DNA from: Epiperipatus broadwayi
Lineage: Eukaryota > Onychophora > Udeonychophora > Euonychophora > Peripatidae
Direction: 5' to 3'
Length of the DNA: 64,000 bases
Assembly: GCA_028023455.1 (NCBI GenBank)
Contig: JAQFVV010012416.1
Location: 9,739,967 to 9,803,966 of the forward strand
The notes beneath the pieces are model-generated. The model had not been told where the DNA came from and did no database searches. It saw nothing but the letters and a program-made list of their open reading frames with translations. The translations under genes and the position numbers were made by a program. Shown in pieces: positions 36,385 to 47,405 of the stretch; the stretch's first letter is position 1; each line of letters begins with the position of its first letter.

Positions 36385-36739
36385 CCCAGATCACAATCTC
36401 TTATATGTATCTTTATCATTATATATAGATAGCCATTTAATACTGTTTAATTGACAAGGGCCCTCACAACTTTGACTCAAATCACTTAATGGCAGTACAG
36501 TATATTAATAATTTTAATTTTTCATAGTGTAGTGAACATTACACTACAAAAATATGATTAAATTGATAATCTCTAGTCTAATGAATTTCTAATAAAAATT
36601 ACTAATATACTTACATTAAGTGGTTTGTGTTAAAATTGTGAGGACAGTGAGTTTGACATTTATCAATTAAACTGTAGTAAATGGCTATCTATACATAATG
36701 AACAATGATTAAGATATGTGTAAGAGATTGTGATCTGGG

Positions 36740-36781
36740 CCAACTGATGAGTGCTGGTGCAGCAAGAAATGTTTATCTTGG
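36740..36781 (+). ncRNA. Hammerhead-ribozyme candidate D3
   Basis: Plus strand: CCAA; CTGATGA (36744-36750); stem II GTGCT/AGCAA with loop GGTGC (four pairs, G.A at the closing step); GAAA (36766-36769); T, loop GTTT, A, T; C (36777) as cleavage nucleotide; TTGG. Stem I CCAA/TTGG is intact. Same layout as D2 with a different stem II and loops. Confidence 0.55.
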
Positions 36782-36985
36782 AATCATATATTTTTTTTAC
36801 ATATCTTTCATTATATGTTTTTGATTACATCCCTCCATAAGATGTTAAAAGTGGATGGAAACCAGTCCCCACCTCGTGTGAGAGTGGTAAAGGGAAAATT
36901 ACACTACATAAATATTATTCTTTAAAAGGATAATCTCTAGTCTAATGAATGATTAATAAAAATTATTAATATATCTTATTCACTG

Positions 36986-37337
36986 TCTCAATATCTATTG
37001 ATTCATTTAACTATGATTGAAAATATAATTAAAAAAAATTAGAAATTAACAATTTATTATAATGTAATTAGATATTGTTTTTTTTTTTAGAATTTATCAT
37101 CATCAATTAACAATCCTTCTATTATTTAAAAAAACTATGAGCATATATATAAATTATGTATTTTTTGCGTATGATTTTTATAAATATACTTACATAGTAA
37201 TTGAATATATTATTAATAACATTTAATAAATAAATTAACATATGGTATAAAAAGACCCTCTGGATAAACCTCTTTTGTGATCCAAAAACAGATATAGAAA
37301 AACTAGTTAAAATAACTTGTAAATATTATAATTATCT
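36986..37337. other. AT-rich spacer, nothing recognised
   Basis: No feature supported. Confidence 0.45.
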
Positions 37338-37716
37338 TAATATTTATCTAAGTTTTCAACAAAACATGAGTGTTTAAAGAATGGAAGATTTATATATGTC
37401 ATTTATAAATGATTTAAAAATACAGATATCTCCAATTAATTGTCATATTACATTATTAAAATTAAGTAATTAAAAATTTTAAGAATTGATATCCTAACCT
37501 CCTCTTAACTTTTATTGTAATACATAGATTCATTTAATTTAAGTTTTTATTTTAAGATGCTTTACTGTTAATCTAGAATTCTTGACTTTCTAATCTTTTA
37601 CATTAATGATTTTGTTAGATTAAATGAGTATATAATTGCAGCAATACTCTTCTTACAACATAAACCTCTTCTTTCAAACACTCATGTTTTGCTGAAATCT
37701 CAGATAAATATTAAGT
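37338..37716. repeat. Foldback repeat (~380 bp)
   Basis: Arms 37338-37394 and 37660-37716 are inverse (CAAAACATGAGTGTTTAAAG against CTTTCAAACACTCATGTTTT). Confidence 0.7.
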
Positions 37717-37841
37717 ACAAAAGATATTTATCCATAGGTGTGGTAATTCATTTACTACATTTTATTAATAACATATTCAATTATTAAATTTGATTTTTAA
37801 TTTCATGAAACGGTTAAATATATATATGTATTCATCTTTAA

Positions 37842-37966
37842 ACAGTAGTAGTAATAGTAGTAGCAATAGTAGTACTAGTAATAATAATAGTAGTAGGAGC
37901 AGCAGCAGTAGTAGTAGTGATGATGATGATGATGATAATAATAATAATAACAACAACAATAACAAC
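37842..37966. repeat. Compound trinucleotide microsatellite
   Basis: Runs of AGT, AGC, AAT, GAT and AAC triplets in succession. The apparent Ser/Asn/Asp- and Leu-rich reading frames on the two strands are products of this microsatellite, not genes. Confidence 0.9.
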
Positions 37967-38117
37967 ATTTACCAAGTAGTTTTATCAAACTAATTAGTTA
38001 AATATAACTTTAGTAATTATAGTTCATTTTTATAAACTACCTATAATTGTAAAAAGGCTATTTAAGTGGAGAAATCACAAAAATTAATGTGTCCTGCTTT
38101 AATGTAGTTTTGATGTA

Positions 38118-38507
38118 GAGTATCTTTTTCAAAGACAGACATTATATTGCCAAACACACTATAGGAAATAAATGCTTATTAATAGCCACATATTTCAAAG
38201 CTCACTCAACTGAACAGTTAGATTTTTTATCCATTTCTGAGTTTGCATTATTAATGAATCATGCTTCTCTTATTTTTCTTTTTCTGTCAATATGCTCATT
38301 GCAGACAAATTTACTTTTGTAGGATGAAAAAATGGCAAAAAATTAAAAATGATCACAGCTCATGGAAAATGTCAATTCAGTAATGAATATTAAAAGTGAA
38401 GAGTATTCAGTTAAGTGCTTTTTGGAACATCCACAATTAATGTTATAAGTGCTTATTTCCTACAGTGTGCCTAGCAGTATAACATTTGCCTTTGAGAAGA
38501 TGTTTCT
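38118..38507. repeat. Foldback repeat (~390 bp)
   Basis: Left arm 38118-38215 (CACACTATAGGAAATAAATG) and right arm 38407-38507 (GCTTATTTCCTACAGTGTGC) are inverse, with diverged flanks. Confidence 0.7.
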
Positions 38508-39064
38508 CCATTTAAGTATCATTTTTGTAATTGCATTTAGCTTTATTACATTTTAACTATAGTTTTTAGAATTATTACAGTTCATTTTTTTTATATAATA
38601 TTTACTGCAAGTAGTCAGCATATTTAACGATTTATTACCCCCCTCCTCCCATTTATTTTTTATTTTTGAATGCAGTGAAATCTGGATCTTTATTTTTTAT
38701 GGGAATAGAGAATTAATGTAAGCAATCATAACCATTTGCGATGAAACGTAACTTTCAACAACTGTATTGCCAACTCTGTGTTTCATTCAAAGAAAGGACA
38801 AAGAGCAAAAAATGTGGAATTGTATTTATTTATTTTTTTAAAATATTGTGCCTATAGACACCAGAACTATAACTTATCATCTGTATAATGCAATTCGAGG
38901 GATTATAGAACAAAATTAAAACTAATGTTATTTAGAGGTATTAGTTCTGAGTTAAAAAAAAAAATCACATCGAATTTGCAGAGAAATAAAGTTGATGAGA
39001 AGAATGCAGTGAGGTTTCATTATATCTCATAATTGGATTTAATTTTTTTTAAAAGTCAGCTACA
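38508..39064. other. AT-rich spacer, nothing recognised
   Basis: No feature supported. Confidence 0.45.
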
Positions 39065-39560
39065 ACTAAACTATTAAAACATCACATGACAACCTTTTCT
39101 TATGCTCACAGAAGTTGTTAAATCAGTAGCAAATTTCTCCATACAGTAGTACCATCTAGTGCAAGCTACAGTAATCAATAGATGCTAGAAGATTGTGCAT
39201 TTTAATCCATATCCAGTGTCTTCTCATTCAATATCCTCACACTAGTTTCTAATTTATGACTTTTATCAGTGAGCAGCCTTGGATCTGAGAACAATGTATC
39301 CATATCTTTGGATCTAATGCATTAGCCAGCACTCATCTTTTACCTATCTTTTAACTATAAGATAATCAGTCCAATGTCAAGCATTGGTGGTCGAGAGGTC
39401 AGCGACAGCTGCTTTACAAGCAGTTGTCCCGGGTTAGCGGGTTCGCTTCCCAGCTGATGCTATGACACATGGGGAAAAAAAAATCAATCCATACTGAAGC
39501 ATAATAATGCTTTCAGTCCAAGCTAATTTGCTTGTATATTTACTGTAGTCCCCATTATCC
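39065..39560. repeat. Family C copy interrupted by a SINE
   Basis: ACATCACATGACAACCTTTT, TCTCCATACAGTAGTACC and the CACTAGTTTCTAATTTATGA block match family C. The hammerhead-like block (39240-39275, minus) has CTGATAA and a G at the cleavage position, so it is dead. The SINE at 39379-39484 splits it between CCAATGTCAA and AATAATGCTTTCAGTCC. Confidence 0.7.
39379..39484 (+). repeat. tRNA-like SINE inserted in family C
   Basis: GCATTGGTGGTCGAGAGGTC, GCAGTTGTCCCGGG, GGGTTCGCTTCCC, GATGCTATGACACATG and an A run. It lies inside a family C copy, so it is younger than that copy. Confidence 0.7.
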
Positions 39561-39698
39561 TTTGGCTAAGGTTGGTATTAAACCATTGAAACACCATATG
39601 TAATCTTAAAAGGGTGTGTGTGTCAAAATCAAGAATTTATTTAAAAACATTGAACTAAAATGTAAATAAAGTATAATGATTATGAATATTAATATTAT

Positions 39699-39905
39699 TT
39701 ATGTTCTTTATTACTTTTTACAACCCACTATTGATGGTTTTGATTGCCCATATCATTTATGTTCATTATTACTTTTTACAACCCACTATTGATGGTTTTG
39801 ATTGCCCCAGCAATCTTCTACAGTTCTGAAGAAGATTGTTGGGGCAATTGAAACAGTCAATAGTGAGTTGTAAAAAGTGTTGTAAAAAGTAATGAAGAAC
39901 ACAAA
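39699..39905. repeat. Foldback with a duplicated left arm
   Basis: Left arm sequence TTTTTACAACCCACTATTGA occurs at 39715 and again at 39770; the right arm (39826-39905) is its inverse. Right arm: CTGAAGAA (39826-39833), stem GATTG/CAATT (loop TTGGGG), GAAAC (39850-39854), AGTC. Confidence 0.8.
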
Positions 39906-40765
39906 TGATATTAATATTATAGGATTTGGCAGTGCCATATGAGAGATAAAGTTATGCTGATTATATCATTTAGGTTCAACAATTTATATGTTTGAATTTA
40001 AAAGTTGAATAGTCAGGGGGGGGGTCATTTTATTAAAAATTTATATAAAATTAATTTAGTTATTCTAACATTAAATTAAAAAACATTATTTAAGTGAATC
40101 ATAATTCTTTCTACAATAATTTCTGATAATTATAAAAAGTTTTAAAATTCACTCATAAATTTGTCCAGATATTAGAAATTGCTGGATTTTAGAAAGTCAG
40201 ATTAATGGACATTGTACCTGTATAAAATTAAAAAAAAAAGGTGGGGTGAGGAAGTTAGGTAATAAATGATTTAAAGGAGATCAGAATAAGATATATGGAG
40301 ACTTGGAGAGATATGGAGCTATGTGATTTTAATTATTCTGGCTTACTAATTAAAGTTCTTTTTTTTTACATTCGTAAAATTAAATTAAGTTTAGATTTTT
40401 GTTGATTTATGATTGGCTGGTATAAGTAGAACTAATAGACTAACAGAGAAATATTCAAAAATGATTTGAACATGAAAACAATGACCAATGATAAAATAAA
40501 GTAAATTGAATAAATTTCAGTATAAATTTGAAGTCAACATTAAAAGCATAAAGCTAAACTAGTCAATAAATAATCAAAATTACACCAAATTCACAACTCA
40601 ACCAGACTAGCCAAGAAAATAAAATCTAAAACACTACCAATGGTTTCACTGCTACAAGCAGACTTTTCAAGTGTAAAGAACTACAAAATAACATTTAAAC
40701 TAAACATTACCCACAAATTCACTTATCTCCCACCCACCCTTAATATTAAAGGAACTTTTAAATCA
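39906..40765. other. AT-rich spacer, nothing recognised
   Basis: No feature supported. Confidence 0.45.
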
Positions 40766-40895
40766 CTAAGCATCACATGATCACCATAGGCACTACATAT
40801 GGATTTTATGCACAAACCTTCTTCATCCATTGATTACTCTGGCTTGCACTGGTGACTCTACTGTATGGAGAGTTTAGCCTCTGTGTGAACTTTTA
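40766..40895. repeat. Family C copy, truncated
   Basis: ACATCACATGATCACCATAG at the left end; GATTACTCTGGCTTGCACTG and TACTGTATGGAGAGTTTAGC at the right. Confidence 0.65.
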
Positions 40896-41463
40896 ATTAA
40901 ATTAATTGTTTCAGAATCATAAATTTTTAATAATAAAGATTCTTTAATTCTTTTTATTTCATTTCTCTCAAAGAAGACAACCTTAGCTTCATCAAATTAA
41001 TAATATAGCCTGTATCTTTTACATGAAAGTCATTTACAATAAACAGTATTAACATTTCTTAATAAAAAAATTCTGTAGCTTCATAAACAATGCATTTTAT
41101 TAAATGCATTGTCTAAGCAGCTTTAATTCTTTTTTATTTTATTTTAAGTAATACACTTTATTAAATAACAACATATTTACATAATTACAAGATCAATTTT
41201 TAGTACAGACAAAAAAAAAAAAAAAAGGAACAGTATTATTCTTCACTTGTCCATTATACACATTGCAACACGTTCACTTAATTCTCCTGTTACCTCTTCA
41301 TTGTTTACGATTTAGACCCTTTTTCTTTAACAACATTACCCTTCTTTATTTTATGTTTTACTCCCAGATTTCACATCTGGAGAGAGAAATTCCTCCCCAT
41401 ACATGTTGGAAGGTGTTTTGGGGCCAATATTTTAGGCATAAGTTGAAGTAGTTCTCCCAATCT

Positions 41464-44400
41464 CTATCCATTTTTTTTTAACCAATTGAATTTCTTATTA
41501 TCAAATAAAAGTGAACATCTTATTGCCCACAATGATTTCAATATATGGATCATTACATTCGCATTGTGCGGGTTAAAGTTTATAACATATTTTTTCATAA
41601 GATATTTGAGATTTATTATAGGCCTGTGAAAGACCTTCATTCTAATTTCTCTAAAGGCGTAGCATTCTTCAAATAAGTGCATAAAAGTTTCATTGTGCCT
41701 CTTACACATAATGCAGGTTTCATTCAAACTCAATCCCAGTCTTTTATTAATATAGGTAGTTGTAGGTAGAATCCCATTGATTAACTTAAAAATAAATCTC
41801 ATTGATGTCTGAGGTATATATATTGAGTGAAATTTTTTTAATACATTTTTCATTGAACAACTCAACCAATTATTTTCATTTTGATAATTTGCTTTTTTTA
41901 AATCTTTATATCTAATACCATCTAGGGTGGTTACATTAAGTTCATCTTGCAAGTCTTTATATGCCATCAACATGTCAGTAAGATACGATCTTTTTTCAGC
42001 TCCCAATCCATTAATAATAAATATGTCACCATTTGGGAGATTAAATGACTGATCCTTTGGCTACATTCATATAAGCTTTAGCAGTAACAAATTGAACATA
42101 AGCTTTTGGGTCAATTAAATTGAGACCACCCTTATTTATTGGAAGCTGTAAAAGCGAGGTAGAGAGGAGATAAGTTTTCTTTCCCCATATGAATTTTTTT
42201 GCCATCTGTATAATCTTTAGGTTTGATTTATTATATAATTTTAACCATGGGCCATAATATCCTAGCACTCCCATTGCAATTGCATTAAATATTTTGGTTT
42301 TAGTTATTTCATAGAGTTTAAAAGGCATAAAACCATTAATTCTTTCCTCAATTTTCCTTGTGACTAATTTGTTTAATAGTCCATTCATCTTAGTTTTTGG
42401 TAAATATAATGGAAGGCCAAGGAAGGACTTAGGTAGGGCTACAAACTCATTGGGAATTCTTTTGCCTGTTGCCAATTGCCAAGCTGCTGATTTATTTACT
42501 TGAATTAATGCTCCAGTTGCCTGCTGAAATTTTCTGATTATATTCATTACAACATCAATATTATAACAGTTTTCAAAAATTTATTACAATATCATCTATA
42601 AATGCCGTGACCTTTACTGAAACTCCCAATTGGGGCAGGTAAATTCCATTTATTAGTGTCTCTATTTCTTTTATCATGGGATCTACATAAATTGCAAACA
42701 ACAGTGCTGCCAAAGGTGATCCTTGCGGAATTCCTCTATCTGGGGCAAAAAACTCTGATCTTCTCATGAAATTTTTATAAGAAATTCTACTTCTCTTGTA
42801 GTAGCATTTATCATAAATAAAAAAAAAAAAAGCTTGTTTAGAGCTATTAGCACGCTCTTAATTTTACATATTTGTAAATGCAAGCTATATATAAGTCATG
42901 TGACATCTGACTTGTTATTATTACTATTATTATTCATAATGTAATTTTTTATTGCATTCAATAAGAATGGATCATCCGCTATAAGCTCCTTTAGGGTATT
43001 AAATAGATAAGACCAGTTCACGAGGTCAAAGGCAGATTTAAAATCAATTTGCAATGCAACATACTGTGTTAGATTATGCGTCCTGGCATGCTTAATAGCT
43101 TCTTGGATTTTAATAGCTGCATTTACTGCTCTCTTGCCCTTTACTGCATGATGCGCCGTTGATATCTTGTTACTGACATTTCTAAATAATTTTTTTTGTA
43201 ATATTCTAGCAATGATTTTAGCATCAATATCCTCAATTGTTATATTTCTTAGTTCTTCAAAGTGGGGCATTTTCATATTCTTTTCTTTTTTAATGCTGAA
43301 GATTATTCTGTTGTTAATATATGGCCAATCAAAAATCTCTGAGCACATTTGATTATAAAATTTTAATAAAGTGCCAATCAGAAGATAACCAATTTGCTTA
43401 TACACTGATGCTGGGATTTCGTCATTTGCTAATACTGTTTGCAACTTTAATCTCTTTATTTCAAGCAAGACCTCCTGATGTGAGATGTAACCATTTATAG
43501 TTTGCCTTAATTGAATGGAGAATTGTTCACTCTCAATCCTTCGTTCGCCCATGATTTCTTTTAATCTCACAACCATATATTGATCTACCTCATCACCCGA
43601 TATCACAGAGTCTTCGGCTGTCATCATCAATGGGATACCATTGGTGTGAGGGATGTATATTTTCGCATAGTTAATTGTTGGCTTCACTATTTTGTTAAGA
43701 TCTGGGATTAATTTTCTTATTCTTCGTGTATATGTTTCTTCCTGCATTCTTTTATATATATCATTATATTCCAGTTGTAGCTTCTTTACTAAATCATTAT
43801 TTTCTCTGAGGCCAGATATAGCAATTAGTATTTTATTGATTTCAATAATTCTATTTCTCATTTGGTTTTGTGTTAACATATTATTTGTGTTATTACGGCA
43901 TAGGGTTGAGATAATTTTTTTCATTTTATTCCATGCAATACATGGAGGTAGCTTTGATTGGCTTGTATAGTAGTTTGATACTATCAAAATGTTAGACATT
44001 TGATCAACTGTAAAGTTTATCTGACTCATAATGTTCTTTTTAATAGAAAAGTCATAGGCCTTATTTTTTATTGCATCATAATTTTTTATCTCCAATAGTA
44101 TTCTTAGGTGATCAGAAAAGCCTACTAGAGAAGTTTCAATGAATGAGTCTTTCACTTTACCGTTTGACACAAAGAACAAATCTATTAGTGACATATACCT
44201 GCTGTTAAAAAATGTGTAGGCATCCTTACCATATTTCATTTCCAATGGATATACTGCAAGAGCTTCTAGTTTGTTTTCCAGACTTTTAGGAATATCCCGG
44301 TAGGAGCAATTGAAGTCACCTCCAACCACAACAATGCCCGGCTTCTGCATTAACTTATGTTGTATACCATGAATTAGCTTAGGAATATCTTTACCTTTAC

Positions 44401-44750
44401 CTAATCAAGTATACTGCAATTAGATAATGAAGCCTATCACAAAAGGTAAAGGAAATCACTATAAAATTTATTTGTAACATTATTATTTGTATGTTTCTTA
44501 TATTTGATCTCATATTTATTAGTAATGCAACTCCCTGTGCTGATTTTGTAGATTCATTCTGTACAGAAACACATTTGCCTTTGCAAGTCTTTCAGTAATC
44601 CAAATTGGTGTGTTGCTACTAATCTTTGTTTCTGATAAGATTATAATGTCATATTTTTTGGGAAGCAATGTAGTCTATAATTTTAATCACTTTATCACCT
44701 GCATTCATTCCTCTGACATTCATAGATATTATATTTAGTGAATTCTTCAT
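41464..44750 (-). pseudogene. LINE ORF2: endonuclease-reverse transcriptase (frame-broken)
   Basis: Starts at ATG 44750 with NIISMNVRGMN, the N-terminal strand of the APE endonuclease. Frame changes follow in the first 130 codons. Then GGDFN (near 44315) and the SDH catalytic motif near 44115. RT follows: QIDFKSAFDLVN (motif A aspartate, near 43040), and after a break at 42896-42767 GIPQGSPLAALLF and AFIDDI, where the usual Y-x-DD is F-I-D-D. Thumb pieces (SAAWQLATGK, IWGKK) follow at 42547-42041. After another break the C-terminal finger reads CIMCKRHNETFMHLFEEC (C-x2-C-x8-H-x4-C). At least four breaks, so not functional as it stands. The product would nick target DNA and copy its own RNA. 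Confidence 0.75.
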
Positions 44751-44776
44751 ATCTTGATAATTTAATAATCATTTTA

Positions 44777-46036
44777 TTAGCATATTACACCCCACATCCT
44801 CATCTTTTCCCTTAGTTTTAATTCATCATCTTTCTTATCATAGGAGTCATTGTTTAATTCTGCCAAATTAATATTCAACATTATTTGATTATCACCATTA
44901 TTATCTTTTGTAACTTTATTAATCTTTTGATGTGTATTTCTTTTGAGTGTTTTGATACTATCCTCATTACCATTTATTTGCTTGTTGCTAAGTTCTTCTG
45001 TTTTGATACTATCTTCATTATCATTTACTTGTTGGTTGATAAGTTCTACCGATTGTGTTATCATAACCCTGTCTTCGTTTTCATTTTCCATTTGCGTAGT
45101 CTGTGTTATTCTCATCAAATGAATCTATAAGACTATCAATACCTGTGACATTTCCAACCTGCAATAGATCATTTTGGCCTGGTAACAATTCAACTTCATC
45201 TAATATGTCCATATTTTTTAATTTATCAATTTCTTCTTCATACAATAAATGCTCGTCTCCTGTGTTACTAACTATATTAGCCCATGTCTTAATTGATGAT
45301 GATACATTACATAGGTGATTTAATCGGTCAAATTTGATACACTTCATGCAGTTAGCAGTGTCACAGCCTGCTGTAATATGCCCCACTCGATTACATTTAA
45401 AACACAATGGTGATCTACCCTTTATTATTATGGAAATGGGCATTTGATCTTTTGTTATTTTATGGTATCTGTCCTTTCGTTACCCCCTTTCTTTAATTTA
45501 AGTACTTACTGTCCATGAGTTTGACTGAATTTGGAAGGCTGTGCCCGGCGTCATTTCTCTTTCCAAATTTATTATCTCAGCATAATCCAATAGTTGGATT
45601 TTAAAAAATTCAACATTGAAACTTGGAGGTGTATGCAGTATTCTTCCATAGACCAATGGATTGGGATCTTTTGTAACGTAGTAAATTTTTTTTATTTTGA
45701 ATTTGCTTAATTATGTTTTCAGCTTTATCTTTTTGTTCTTTATTGAAATATTCAATCGAAACGAACCCTCTAGCGGGAAAAAAAGAAGTATATTTGACCG
45801 TGTTAATGAGTTCATGAGAATATAGAGCCTTTAAGTATTCATCGATATCTGGTTTATCAAGTATATGTTCCCCTGTTATTATATTAGTTTGAATAATTAA
45901 GCTAAAAATTGATGGTACTTGGTGACATACACTTTACAAATATCTTTTTTCAGTATTCATTTAATTTCACGAAAGATTTTGTTGTAAGTTTCTTGCTACT
46001 TATATTATCAGCATAGTTATCATTAACATCAATAAA
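44777..46036 (-). pseudogene. LINE ORF1: nucleic-acid-binding protein (frame-broken, 5' end missing)
   Basis: Minus strand: ITGEHILDKPDIDEYLKALY and SFFPARGFVSIEYFN look like an RNA-binding fold. A frame change near 45680 leads to NPLVYGRILHTPPSFNVEFF. From about 45400 comes CFKCNRVGHITAGC, a CCHC zinc knuckle (C-x2-C-x4-H-x4-C), then a second C..C...H..C. An acidic and Asn/Lys-rich tail follows after another frame change at 45118-45081. The stop is at 44777, 27 bases before ORF2. Upstream of 46036 is the N gap. Such proteins coat LINE RNA. Confidence 0.65.
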
Positions 46037-46065
46037 TTGAGTTTTATTCACAGAGTTTATTTGAT

Positions 46066-46565
46066 NNNNNNNNNNNNNNNNNNNNNNNNNNNNNNNNNNN
46101 NNNNNNNNNNNNNNNNNNNNNNNNNNNNNNNNNNNNNNNNNNNNNNNNNNNNNNNNNNNNNNNNNNNNNNNNNNNNNNNNNNNNNNNNNNNNNNNNNNNN
46201 NNNNNNNNNNNNNNNNNNNNNNNNNNNNNNNNNNNNNNNNNNNNNNNNNNNNNNNNNNNNNNNNNNNNNNNNNNNNNNNNNNNNNNNNNNNNNNNNNNNN
46301 NNNNNNNNNNNNNNNNNNNNNNNNNNNNNNNNNNNNNNNNNNNNNNNNNNNNNNNNNNNNNNNNNNNNNNNNNNNNNNNNNNNNNNNNNNNNNNNNNNNN
46401 NNNNNNNNNNNNNNNNNNNNNNNNNNNNNNNNNNNNNNNNNNNNNNNNNNNNNNNNNNNNNNNNNNNNNNNNNNNNNNNNNNNNNNNNNNNNNNNNNNNN
46501 NNNNNNNNNNNNNNNNNNNNNNNNNNNNNNNNNNNNNNNNNNNNNNNNNNNNNNNNNNNNNNNNN
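46066..46565. other. Assembly gap (500 N)
   Basis: Exactly 500 undetermined bases, so probably a fixed-size placeholder. It hides the 5' end of the LINE. Frames reported through it are meaningless. Confidence 0.99.
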
Positions 46566-46923
46566 ACTTGTACAAGCATTAAAAAAAGAAACTTTTAATC
46601 AAGTTTTACAAACGAAATGCTATATAAAAATTTATTTTATTTTCTTCATTCCTATAAAACCATAATTTTTGTAACAGTGTCTTAAACATCCATTACAATA
46701 TATCAATTTTATTAAAATTATTCATTAGGCTAGAGATTGTTATATTATTATTATTTCAATTATGGACTTTAAACTTAATTAAAGATTAAATGAATCTTTT
46801 ATTATAAAGTATATGCACACAGTAGCAGATCTTAATCTTTATACTTTTTTAATATAAAGAACAAACAATAATATATATATATATTAAATACATGTATATT
46901 GTCTATACTAAACTTAATACACT
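46566..46923. other. AT-rich spacer, nothing recognised
   Basis: No feature supported. Confidence 0.45.
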
Positions 46924-47405
46924 TATAAGGGATTTAAACTCAGACTTTTAAACTTCCCATAGCTATTCAATTTATCTTATACACTGATAGACATGATCCC
47001 ATACATGTGCAAAAGCTAAAATATCTCCAGTGTACCTATTTCATGCTGAACTAGCACTCATCAGTTGATCCAGATCACTATCTTCAATGCATATATACAT
47101 TCAATGCTCAGTTTATATTAAGATAGCAAATTTTTAAACTTTAATAGACAAGCTTCAATCTTCTTCACTCTTCATTTTTTCAGCCATTCATGTCATTGAA
47201 AATCTGAGGATGAAATGCTCAAAGTCCTTGATGATGCCAATATTATTGTCATACCCATGTTGACCTTAAGTCAATCTGATCCATCACACATAGGACCTTA
47301 ATACATCAATTTAATTTTTACATGCATGTGGTCATTGTATATCAATTGTATAAAATGGATTAAATATCTGTGGAGAGTTTGAAAGTCTGAGTTCAAGTCT
47401 CTTTA
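46924..47405. repeat. Family A copy, both ends present
   Basis: Inverted ends TAAGGGATTTAAACTCAGAC and GTCTGAGTTCAAGTCTCTTT. It is the most complete family A unit here (~480 bp). Confidence 0.75.
47027..47068 (-). ncRNA. Hammerhead-like block in family A (weakened)
   Basis: Minus strand: TCAA; CTGATGA (47064-47058); perfect 5-step stem II GTGCT/AGCAT (first pair G-U) with loop AGTTC; GAAA (47042-47039). The following bases read TAGGTACA, where a hammerhead needs U before the cleavage base, and stem I is mispaired at its first step. Best stem II of the family, damaged cleavage site. Confidence 0.45.

Larger units (their letters stand above)
35846..36985. repeat. Family D array: three ~350-440-bp monomers
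   Basis: Two monomers (about 35846-36200 and 36201-36535) are head to tail. The third (about 36541-36985) is inverted. Shared landmarks: CCCAGATCACAATCTCTTAT, ACTCATCAGTTG, CATTAGACTAG ends, and AACTTTGACACAACCCACTTAA-like blocks. The ribozyme-like cores in the two direct monomers are 360 bp apart. Family A (1116-1985, 46924-47405) shares the same core and is a relative. Confidence 0.8.
41130..46065 (-). mobile_element. APE-type LINE (non-LTR retrotransposon), 5' end in assembly gap
   Basis: One minus-strand element: ORF1 (zinc knuckle) then ORF2 (endonuclease, RT, zinc finger) 27 bases apart, and an A/T-rich 3' region to about 41130. The 5' end runs into the N gap at 46066. Only a few frame breaks, so this copy is much younger than the two RTE relics. 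ORF1 with a CCHC knuckle plus ORF2 ending in a C..C...H...C finger fits CR1/L2/I/R1-like groups better than RTE; I cannot place it further. Confidence 0.8.

Noticed and set aside
37777-37993. Poly-Leu/Ser and poly-Ser/Asp/Asn reading frames
   Set aside because: Both strands are open only because of the trinucleotide microsatellite at 37842-37966.
45950-46582. Long reading frames of mostly unknown residues
   Set aside because: They run through the 500-N assembly gap and carry no information.
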